From Riptortus pedestris (lineage: Eukaryota > Arthropoda > Insecta > Hemiptera > Alydidae), in contig CM032229.1 of assembly GCA_019009955.1 (NCBI GenBank), positions 146,996,001 to 147,060,000 of the forward strand: a stretch of DNA of 64,000 nt, read 5' to 3'. Shown piece by piece: positions 55,205 through 64,000 of the stretch. The stretch's first letter is position 1; each line of letters opens with the position of its first letter. A model generated the notes under the pieces. The model saw only the letters and a list, made by a program, of their open reading frames with translations, was not told the origin of the DNA and did no database searches. Made by a program: the position numbers and the translations under genes.

Positions 55205-55966
55205 TTGTCTGTTACCGCTCTAGCGGTCGCAATTTTTGTTTGATCGTTACCAAACTACGTATATATTCGTTTTATGTAAAAAGAAAGATCAAGTTCGTTA
55301 ATGGCTGAAATCGGAAGTTGGCTGTCGGAGGGGGGGGGGGGTTAGAGGGGGAAATTTTGAAAATTCAAAATATCTCCGATACTATAAGTCGGATCGAAAC
55401 ATTGTATAGAACCAATCTTATTGAAAATTAAATGATCTATAAATATTGTTCTATACATATTTTCTGTATTATGAATATTAACCGAGATATTTGCATTTTT
55501 CAATTTTCAGCCCTCAGTAAACCCCCACTTCTACTCGCGTTACATAAACAATACTCTGTTATATAATAAACCATATTATTCGAAGCTTAAATACCAAATA
55601 TTGGATTCCAGAGACCTTTATTATACGAGATAGATGCAAATATGTTCTTTTGACCCCACCCCCATCTAAAATTCTTGGACTACTAAAAATTGATTGATTG
55701 AGATTAAACATATTCTGATTCATTAAAATTACACTACAAGGGACAGTACATAGTTTTCAATAAAATGAATATGTTTCAGTTATTGTTTTCCTTTCCGATG
55801 ATCCGTTGGCAGACCTGTTTGTTTACATTTGAGACGCTTCCCGCCGGCAGGGGAAAGATTTCTTATTGCCGTTTGTATTTATTCACTGGTGTGTTAGAGT
55901 ATGTAGGTTTATCTATTACTAAACTTCACGAGGGAAATCTGCTTAGTTTACGCAGCCCCTCCATTA
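54994..55966 (-). mobile_element. Family A repeat, long reverse copy
   Basis: From TTAGCAGATTTCCCTTAGAG to GGGAAATCTGCTTAGTTTAC, GCAGCCCCTCC, about 970 bp. Holds a TA tract (55116-55167) that runs into a TG tract (55168-55202), CTGTTACCGCTCTAGCGGTC, a G tract at 55330, and a segment (55765-55860, GCAGACCTGTTTGTTTACAT, CTTCCCGCCGGCAGG) shared inverted with 56925-57030. Confidence 0.85.
55116..55202. repeat. Compound (TA)n(TG)n microsatellite
   Basis: Pure TA then pure TG at the standard family A position. Confidence 0.95.
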
Positions 55967-56086
55967 GCTCAACTAACATCAAAGTGGAAAAAAAAAATTC
56001 AATTTATAAATGTGAGCACATGTTTATTCTGGCAGTACTCAGATCCTTGAATTGACTATTCATTTTATTAAATTCTATAAATAACT

Positions 56087-56315
56087 GGGGCTCAGGTTAG
56101 CCATGCGAGTTAAAGCGTAGACCTTTATCTCACATGGCAAACCTAGAGTGGCGAGTTCGATTCCCGCCTGGGCAAAGGAAATTATTTAGTGACGAAATTC
56201 CTTAAATAACATCCTAAAATCCCACCCTGGCTAGAAAAGGGTGGTAAGCAGTAGATAACCCGTCCCAATTAGCCTGAGTTGCAAAAAGTGGACATTAATA
56301 AATAATAATAATATA
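56087..56315 (+). repeat. tRNA-derived SINE, well preserved
   Basis: GGGGCTCAGGTTAGCCATGC, GAGTGGCGAGTTCGATTCCC, GAAAAGGGTGGTAAGCAGTA, GATAACCCGTCCCAATTAGC and an AATAATAATA tail. It closely matches 38368-38600. Confidence 0.9.
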
Positions 56316-56439
56316 AATTACTATAATAAAAATTCGACTTGATTTTTCGTTTGGAAATGCTAAACATGAAAATTATGTTTTTAATAGGGCGTTTCTACTT
56401 TTTTATGCCAGAGGAACACATATCAAACTTCTATATATT

Positions 56440-56600
56440 TGAAGTATGCTTATGCGCTGGCTGCGTAAACTAAGCAGATTTCCACGCGAAGGTTTGTAAT
56501 AGATAATATACATAAAGGTAACAATACCGTGAATGCTCAGTAAATTTACAATACAAGTTAATAATCTCTCAAATTTTAGTAATCCAAAAACAAAAGAAGA
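56440..56600 (+). mobile_element. Family A 5'-end fragment
   Basis: ATGCGCTGGCTGCGTAAACT, AAGCAGATTTCCACGCGAAG, then AATAGATAATATACATAAAG. This matches the first 150 bases of the copy at 56803. Confidence 0.7.
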
Positions 56601-56639
56601 GGGGGGGGGGGTCAACAGAACCTCCCTGCGAGCTCGACA

Positions 56640-56777
56640 CGCGAACATAGTGGGTTGTCTTCGTGTAGAGCCTGTTTCTCTCATGATGCGATAAGCATTT
56701 TCAATAGTTCTTCGGTTTGGATATCTTTGCCGTTTAGGGAAAAGATTGCGATATTCCTTCTTGTGCTCGAAGGCCAT
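56640..56777 (-). pseudogene. Transposon-derived HTH fragment (DUF4817-like)
   Basis: Minus frame AFEHKKEYRNLFPKRQRYPN, RRTIENAYRIMRETGSTRRQ. The pattern FPxRxxPNRRTxxxxxxRxRETGSxRR is that of the helix-turn-helix domain annotated DUF4817 in insect transposon proteins, which presumably binds DNA. Only this 40-residue piece is present: the frame runs out into a G/C tract and repeats on one side, and the family A element at 56803 begins on the other. The segment is clearly more GC-rich than its surroundings, suggesting a recent arrival. Confidence 0.55.
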
Positions 56778-56802
56778 TACCTCTGGCAGCCCCGTACGCG
56801 AA

Positions 56803-57733
56803 TAAAAAGTCCGTCACGCAGGGGCAGCGTAAACTAAGCAGATTTCCCTCGTGGAGTTTAGTAATAGATAATCTACATACTGGCAACACAACACCACCGT
56901 GAATAAATACAAATGGAAATAAGAAATGTTTCATCCAATTTCAATAACCTGCCGACAGGAAGCGTCAGATTAGAAATGTAAACAGACAGGTCTGCCCCCC
57001 CCCCTCACACTGGAAAGAAAAACAATTACTGAACATAACATATTAATTTTATTGAAAACTATTTACTATATCTAGTACTGTAATTAATAATGAGTCAGAA
57101 TAATTGTTATCTCAATCAATCAAATTTTAGTCGTCCAAAACCTTAAGACAAGGGGGGTCACTAGGACATATTTGCACTTATCTCGTATAATAAAGGTCTC
57201 TTCAATACAATTTTTGGTATTTAACCTTCGAATAATGTGATTTATTATGTAGCAGAGTATTGTTTATGTAAAATGAGTAGAAGTGGTGGCTTGCTGATGG
57301 CTGAAACTGCAAATATCTTGGTTAATATTCAAGATATTGAATAAATGTAGATAACAATATTTATAGTAAATTAAATTTGCAATAAGACTGGTTCTATAGA
57401 ATGTTTAGATCCGACGCATAATAACGGAGATATTAAGAATTTTCGAAATTCTCCCCATCTAAACCCCCTCTCCCCCTGGTCCGATTTCAGCCGTTAACGA
57501 ACTTGATCTTTCTTTTTGTATAAAACAATTATATATCAAGTTTGGTAACGATAAGAAAAAATTACGACCGCTAGAGCGGTATCAGACAAATAAATATATA
57601 TATATACAGTTTTGAACGGACATTATTTTCGTTATCTCCTGGGCAGGATTGATGGACATTTGAAGAAAAATTTCGAAAATCCCGTCATGACTACGACCTC
57701 AATAGCTGATTTCCCTTAAGGAAAATCTGTTAA
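56803..57733 (+). mobile_element. Family A repeat, long forward copy
   Basis: AAAAAGTCCGTCACGCAGG to AAGGAAAATCTGTTAA, about 930 bp. It includes GCAGACCTG..GTTTACAT shared (inverted) with the copy at 54994 and a short TA tract (57593-57606). The two long copies face each other, so the 55.0-57.7 kb interval is a large imperfect inverted repeat. Confidence 0.85.
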
Positions 57734-58568
57734 TAAACATGATGTAAGTTTTATTTATTAGTTCGTTTTTTCCATTCCAATTACATTATGAAGTTGAGAG
57801 ATAATTGCAGTTCTGAGTACACCGTTAGAAAGGTAATTAAATTTTATGACTTTTGTAGGATCTTTTTTGGAAGAGTAGTGATTCTCGAAACATTGTCCCT
57901 AACTAGACTTTTTTAAATTTCTATTTTTTGATCTGTAATTGCAGTGTGAAAAAGTTACTTGTGAACATTGAAGGTGCATAAGCCTTAAAGTAAATTTAAT
58001 GCTGATTTCAAATATGTAATAAAACGTTGAAAGAAAATGTGTAAAAGTAGAGAACATTGGGGGTTTCCTACAAAAAACATGGTTTTCTCGAAATAACCTT
58101 TAGAACAGCATATGTCTGGAACGGAATGAGATAGAAACCTGCGGTTGTTGGCGGTGTTTAACTACATTTTTGGTGTAGTTTTACCGTTTTAAGGATTGTC
58201 AACTACTTACGACACATCCTGCATATAAAAAAATTATATAAAAAATTGTTAAAATGTTACACATATAATGCAAAGATACATGGGATGTGGGGAAAAAATA
58301 AAATCCTTCCACATTAAGTTACTGTGCAGGGGGAAAAAGCATCCACATAAACAACAATTGGAGTATATTACATTCACAACAAGATGGTATTTATAACATT
58401 GTTTTATGCAAATCATAAATATAAATGAGGAGAAATTTAGATTTCTTTATTTCACCCATTGGTCGAAATTGAGCCATTAATACACTTACAACTCAAAATG
58501 CTTAATTTTGAATTTGAACATTCTAAGGCTAGTGATTTTTCAGTTATGCGCGATACATGGGCATATAG
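57734..58568. other. Intergenic, unassigned repeat-like patch
   Basis: 58070-58230 (TCCTACAAAAAACATGGTTT, AACCTGCGGTTGTTGGCGG, ACTACATTTTTGGTGTAGTT) looks like a repeat with an internal hairpin, but no second copy was found in the window. Confidence 0.35.
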
Positions 58569-59176
58569 TAAAAAAGTCCATCACGCAGGTGCTGCGTTAA
58601 CTAAGCAGATTTCCCATTTGCATCCCGTATTTGCATTTATCTCATGATGCAAATGTTCAATGTGAACAATATTTGTTATTTAAGCTTCAAATAAAGTGCT
58701 TCATAATAAAACAGCTTATTGTTAATAACAATGAGTAGGAGAGGGGTTTTGCTAAAGGCCGAAAACTGAAAAATGCTAATATATCCGTTAATAATCAACA
58801 TTGTTAAAAAACATACATAACAACATTTATAGAACATTACATTTGCGATAAGATTGGTTCTATACAATTTTCCGATCTGATGTATAGTAACGGAGATTAG
58901 TCAAATTTTCGAAAATCTCCCCTCTAAACCCCTCCCACTGATCTGATTTCAGCCATTAACAAACTTGATCTTTATTTTTACATAAAACGTTTAAATATGG
59001 AGTTTGGTAACGATCAAGGCAAATATATATATATATATATCTTTATATATAATTTTGAACAGACCTCATTTTCGTCATATCCTGGGTAGGATCAATGGAC
59101 ATTTGGAGAAAATTTTCGAAAATTGCGTCATGAGTACTACCTCAATAACTTTTTTCCCTTAAGTGAAATCTGCTAA
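58569..59176 (+). mobile_element. Family A repeat, forward copy
   Basis: AAAAAAGTCCATCACGCAGG to AAGTGAAATCTGCTAA, about 610 bp, with a short TA tract (59024-59040). It shares a 5' variant (CATCCCGTATTTGCATTTAT) with the copy at 62661. Confidence 0.85.
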
Positions 59177-60901
59177 AATCCCACCCCGAAACTAGGCAAC
59201 ATGGGTTCAGGGAAGGTCAAAACAAACAACTCTTTTGTTATCAGAGATAACTTTTGTGACCTAAAGGTGAACATCTTACTTCCACGGTGTAAGCCAAAAT
59301 ACACTCTTTTAGTTTTATACTGTCCATTTGTATTTTAGTGTTTCAAAAATTTCAACAGTTATGATCATTTAGAAAGGGTTTTCAGGTTATATTATTCGTT
59401 TTTAATTCCTTAATTGCAACTGATATATTCCTCAAATTGTAGTTTAGTTTAAATTCATAAAAATAAATTAACATTTATATTGATATTTCAGCTCCGACTC
59501 TGGATTTACAAACTGGTAAGTAGGTGGCAGCCACATATAATAAACCCAAAAGAAAAGGTCCTACAACATCCAGAAGTTGTTAATGTTTCATTTTTATAAT
59601 AAAAGCAAAAACAAAATTAATAGTGAATTAATTTTTCATACTTAAGTTAGTTATTAACTGGAAAAAGGATCAATACCTGCTAAAGAAAGCCAAACGTAAG
59701 GTATAATTTATATTACATCAGGTTATCTGGTTTATTTTTATTTCTTTATTGTTTCACTTTGGGTTGGAGAAGATCGTAGATAAATCCATAAAGCAAATTC
59801 TATTTCCATTATTAGCGTCTTGAACCCAAACCTCCCAGCTATCTATGCCAGGGCAGAACAAATTAATTCACAGACTTATGTGAAAGCATATTAAGGCATT
59901 TTGTTTTCGGGTTTACTCGCCAATGAATTTCGCCTTAAAATAAAAATATTTTAATTTTTTTTTTTTTTAAAGTGTTTAAGAACTTTGTTTTGAACGAAGT
60001 ATTTCTTCCAATCTTCAATGAGGAACAAATCCTCACTCTAAATCCCGCCATGTTTTACATGAATTGGATATTATAGGATTAAACATATAAATATACAAAC
60101 TTTTTATTTATATATATATATTATGCAGTATATAAATATTTCTTTTATTATTTACAAAAAATATAACATTTAATTTAGAAAACAAATTATTATAATATTG
60201 AAGAAGATATATATATGTACAAATATAAGAGAAATAGGATTTAAACACAAGAAGTGCCCTTTTCTTCTCTGAAATACTAAATTATTAACAATTATTTGGA
60301 GTCTCTTTTAACTCCTGTAACAAGCTTATAGTTAATGAAATATAAAACAATTCATAATATTTTCCATTTAATAATAATTTGAGTGAATTATTTTAGAGTA
60401 ATTTTAAAGGTAAAAACTGAAATAATTCTATTATACAGCGCAACTTCCTAGTGTAGGAAAATTAGTTGATGGAAAACCAATAATTCTATGTTTACAGTAT
60501 ATTCTATGGTTTGAAATGTGTACATGAAAGGGCAATTACTTGATTTGTAGAGGCTTACAAAATAAGTTAGGCATTAGCTATTTAAACAGTTATGAAGGAT
60601 TTTATAATATTTTATGGATCTCAGAGAGAATTCATCTCAGGAGTATATATATATGTCTGGCCTCAAACATAAATAATTATAGGTCTAGAGGTAAATATTC
60701 ATTATAAGCAATTTATATTCCCAATTACAAGAAGTACATGCTAATATAATTATTAAATAAATATCCAAAACAGGAGCATAACTATAGTCTGTGTTAATAT
60801 TTTCATTAAATCCATTTGAAAAATAAAAAGAAAGGACATTTCATGAGTTACAACCCACTTGGATTCCAAATATACACTTAAACATATCAATAGGATATAT
60901 A
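59177..60901. other. Intergenic DNA and LAMTOR2 3' flank
   Basis: AT-rich. A possible plus-strand 24-base microexon sits at 59492-59515. Minus-strand AATAAA motifs near 60105 and 60142 could end a long LAMTOR2 3' UTR. Confidence 0.35.
59492..59515 (+). other. Possible microexon
   Basis: TTGATATTTCAG, then 24 bases (CTCCGACTCTGGATTTACAA ACTG), then GTAAGTAGG. Both splice signals are near-consensus and the length is a multiple of three, but no partner exons on the plus strand were found; chance is possible. Confidence 0.25.
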
Positions 60902-61048
60902 TTAGCAAGTAATTACTCTAGACAATGGTCCTTCTAGATACTTTGATAAAGCCAAAGCTTTTTCTTTTAACATACCAAAACCAACGTTTTGCTTTGAACA
61001 TAAACAGAGAAGCACGTTTGCCACTTGAGTAATTGCAACTTTTCCTTC
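60902..61048 (-). CDS. LAMTOR2: LAMTOR2 (Ragulator p14), last exon
   Basis: Final 48 codons and TAA of LAMTOR2, after a poly-T acceptor (TTTTTTTTTAG). It encodes [40 protein letters not shown] and PLSRVITC, matching the roadblock/LC7 fold's last strand and C-terminal helix of animal LAMTOR2. The protein is part of the pentameric Ragulator complex on late endosomes and lysosomes. It pairs with LAMTOR3 and anchors Rag GTPases for amino-acid activation of mTORC1. The length agrees with the family; no break is seen. It joins 62228-62390 in phase 0. Confidence 0.93.
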   Translation of the reverse strand, partial: EGKVAITQVANVLLCLCSKQNVGFGMLKEKALALSKYLEGPLSRVITC

Positions 61049-62227
61049 CTAAAAAAAAAATAATAATAATAATACTAAAATTTGATGTCTCATATACTCT
61101 AAAAAAATATGGTAATTTTTTCTAAGGCATTCTGTAGTAATGCCCTAGAAGTAAAAGGTGGCAATCAGAAGTCAAACGTTAAAAATTCAGAAATTTAAAC
61201 AACGCTTTAAAACTTGAAAATACATTCTAAACACAATTTCATAAATTGCTAGAATTTAGTAAAATTGCTAGAGGCATTGCAGGCCCTAGGAATACTTAGC
61301 AAGCTGATCATATTGACGAGAATGACATTGAAAAGGACTTCCTGTGAAGTTGTAAATTCAACATGTGTGTAGGTAGTTTTAAGATATAGTAGAGATCTAA
61401 CGCAAGACAATGACCCATTTTCCCGCATGCTGTTTGAACTTGCCACTGAAGTGGCAATGAGAAAAATAAAAACTAATTCTGGTGGCACCATTTACAATAG
61501 CTCTCACATAGCATGTATATTCCGATGATCTAGTATTTACAGCTTGATCAATCTTGGCTAAATACTTTTAATTGTAATTTTAAAAAAATTACATACATTA
61601 CTTTTTCATTGTAAATGTTTGTACCAATTTATTAAAAATATTTTACCATATTGCTGAGAATAAGCTCGGACAATTTGTATGAATTCTTAGGTAAATTCAG
61701 CCTGGTTTCAAATTAATTTAATACAGTATTCAATGGAACAGAAAGTATATAAAGAACTAGGGCTTGCGGCAACACTTTATACTTCATTTGACTTATGAAA
61801 TTATTTTTTACTCTTTCCCTCCCCCTTGCTCTTCGCCAAGATATATACCAGTAGATAAAATCTGATCTTACATAGGAGGGGCGGGGGAGTGCAAGCAGTG
61901 GTAGAGCACTAAGCTGGAGTTTTAAAGTTCAACCACTCACTCTAAATTTTATTTAGTTTTGTGGTCAGGAGGAATTGAGGTTTGAGCTCTATCTGTCCTC
62001 ACAGTTCGCTCAGGATTATGAGAAAATTGAGTAGCACTTGCATAAAGAAGTAGCAATCTTTAATCAGTAGGGAACCCATAAAGCTAATTACTTGACATCA
62101 ATCCAAGTCTTATGGCAGGCATTAGCCCTTAATAGGAATATGAACTGAAGATATGTATCTATCTTTTATAGGAGTGCCTAAAAGACAAATGCATTTTTAA
62201 AAGCATATTTGTAAGAGGAAGGCATAC
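61049..62227. other. LAMTOR2 intron 2
   Basis: AT-rich intron. It carries a block at 61464-61512 shared with 30730-30790 and a possible worn SINE (61885-62000, GCAGTGGTAGAGCACTAAGC). Confidence 0.6.
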
Positions 62228-62390
62228 CGTGCACTCCATCAGTACCATTTGCAGGCAATCTTCTTTCAAAGCCATACGGCCATTCTTTTCATAAGCAGAC
62301 CAAATGTTACTAGCAATTGCTGCAGTCACCGTAGCATCTCTATTCCCATATCCACTGTAGGCCAAAAGAGCTCCTTCATGATTTAAAAGC
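62228..62390 (-). CDS. LAMTOR2: LAMTOR2 (Ragulator p14), middle exon
   Basis: A 163-base exon between the acceptor TTCTTTTTTAG and donor GTATGCCTT. One base completes the previous codon, then [54 protein letters not shown]. These are the LLAYSGYG strand and the AAIASNIW helix, the most conserved parts of LAMTOR2/roadblock proteins. The first exon (about 25 residues) was not found in 62391-64000 and probably lies beyond the right edge, so the gene is partial here. No stops or missing core residues. Confidence 0.95.
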
Positions 62391-62660
62391 CTAAAAAAGA
62401 ATGTATTTTATTTATATTATGCCAAACTAAGCACGGGTTGTATTGAAAATTATTAATTCTTAAACATTGTATTTGATTGAAATCAAAAGAATAATACATA
62501 GTAAAAACTAATATATTTTATATTAATTGACATTAAAATAATTTTTAACTTAGAAAAATTAACAATAATGAACTAAAATTTCATTTCAAATTCATTAGTA
62601 TACACACAGCTCTAGCATACATATCCTTATAAACATACACTCAAACGTTCATTGAAAAAT
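62391..62660. other. LAMTOR2 intron 1 (start)
   Basis: AT-rich intron sequence upstream of exon 2, before the family A insertion. Confidence 0.55.
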
Positions 62661-63072
62661 AAAAAGTCTGTCACGCAGGGGCTGCGTTAACTAAGCAGAT
62701 TTCCCACTTGCGTCCCGTATTTGCATTTATCTCATGATGTAAAACTTACAGGTAAAAGTTCAATGAGGACAATATTTGTTATTTAGGCTTCAAATAAAGT
62801 GCTTCATAATATAACAGCTTATTGTTGATATGACATGAGTAGGAGTGGGGGGTTTACTGAAGGCAAAAAATTAAATACGCAAATATCTCAGTTAATATTA
62901 AAGATAATGAAAACATGTACATAACAACATTTAAAGATTTTCTAATTTGCAATAAGATTGATTCTATACATTTTTTCGATCCGACTTACAGTAACGGACA
63001 TATTCCAAATTTTCAAAAATCCTCCCAACTAAACCCCCCTCCCACTGGTCCGATTTCAGCCGTTAACAAACA

Positions 63073-63136
<64 letters not shown>

Positions 63137-63263
63137 TAATTTTGAATGGATCTCATTTTCGTCATCTCCTGGGTAGGATCGATGGACATATGAAGAAAAT
63201 TTTCAAAAATCGCTTCATGAGTACAACCTCAATAACTGATTTCCCTCAAGGGAAATCTGCTAA
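62661..63263 (+). mobile_element. Family A repeat, forward copy in LAMTOR2 intron
   Basis: AAAAAGTCTGTCACGCAGG to AAGGGAAATCTGCTAA, about 600 bp, with a TA tract (63076-63125) ending in CACACACAC. Preceded by AATAAAAA and followed by AAAT. Confidence 0.88.
63076..63135. repeat. Compound (TA)n(CA)n microsatellite inside family A
   Basis: TA run with a short CA end at the standard position. Confidence 0.93.
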
Positions 63264-64000
63264 AATATTTCATGGGCAGACAAAAATAATATTACTGTAT
63301 TATCTCCTTTCCAAACATTCAGGTTCTTTTGGCTATTTTAATAAACAGAAAGAAGGTGCTAAGGATTTTATTAAAATAAATGATTAATTTAGTGATTTAG
63401 ATAATCCAATCTTTATATTTCAAAGAGAACCATATTTAGTTTAGCCCTTCATTTATATGTGTAAAAGCAGTTCAGCAGTTTATTGTCCAATTACCACTTT
63501 TTATTTAACGGGTATAATAAATAAATGACAACAAAATGACATTTGTGTTGAAATGAAGGGAATAATTAATCAAATCTTTAAATCTCCATGGAAAATCTTT
63601 TTTATTCCAACCCAACAAATACGGGAAATGCAGCTAGTTTATCATAAGAAAGAACATGCAAGTAGTCACAAAATGCCACTCCTCTCATATCTCTAACTTA
63701 ATTACGAAATAATCAATTAATGTTTCAGATATGGAAAATTAGATTGTTTTTCTTTTTTTGCCTTATTTAAATGGCTATATTTTATGTGGGTTCATATAAT
63801 TTAATGGAATTTAGTACTTCTTTTAGTCTATGTGGGAACTACGGTATGTCAAACCATCAAAATCTGATATGAAATTTTGGTCCATCATATAAACTACAGA
63901 CCCTATTTTACTCTGCATTCCAAACTAAACTTGTTTCAATTAAAACTAATATTCTAAATAAAATAAGTACTACTGGCAAAATAATATTGAAACAAAAGGT
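63264..64000. other. Presumed LAMTOR2 intron 1, nothing recognised
   Basis: AT-rich; no exon encoding the LAMTOR2 N-terminus was found on the minus strand. Confidence 0.45.

Noticed and set aside
55765..56055. Plus-strand 96-codon ORF
   Set aside because: Lies within a family A copy; the frame is not preserved in the inverted related copy at 56803.

Overview
The window is eukaryotic nuclear DNA, most likely from an insect. It is AT-rich, genes are split by long introns with GT-AG junctions, and it contains tRNA-derived SINEs, a gypsy-type LTR retrotransposon, LINE relics and many (TA)n tracts. Recognisable proteins (a CYP6-like P450 anchor exon, SF3B5, LAMTOR2) fit an arthropod. The order cannot be fixed from sequence alone; a hemipteran is only a guess. 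Every protein-coding gene found is on the minus strand, except one doubtful small ORF and one doubtful microexon.

Layout from left to right: exon 1 of a P450 (1467-1654); an intact single-exon SF3B5 gene (5368-5625); an internally deleted gypsy-type retrotransposon (7318-10606) beside a TA-rich palindrome and an inverted copy of its own gag (10607-11171). Next is the 3' half of an unidentified multi-exon gene (11476 to about 25735) with three tandemly duplicated symmetric exons, a 26-bp minisatellite and a solo LTR. A repeat-dense stretch (18.0-25.4 kb) lies in its introns. The 3' end of a second unidentified gene follows (35954-37306, perhaps also 51064-51181), then a four-exon C2H2 zinc-finger gene (42783-46479) that would be nested in it, and finally LAMTOR2 exons 2 and 3 (60902-62390).

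The dominant non-genic component is one interspersed repeat, called family A here. Forward copies begin AAAAAGTCCGTCACGCAGG and end GGGAAATCTGCTAA, and usually carry a (TA)n tract at a fixed internal position. At least 16 full or partial copies are present, most of them 0.2-1 kb.

The main discovery candidate is a 3.4-kb relative of family A at 21120-24491. It has the same two ends and about 520-bp inverted arms. Between the arms is a broken gene whose pieces resemble an uncharacterised metazoan protein family that looks like an RNase H-fold transposase. This suggests that the short copies are deletion derivatives of a transposon family whose coding partner survives here only as a relic.
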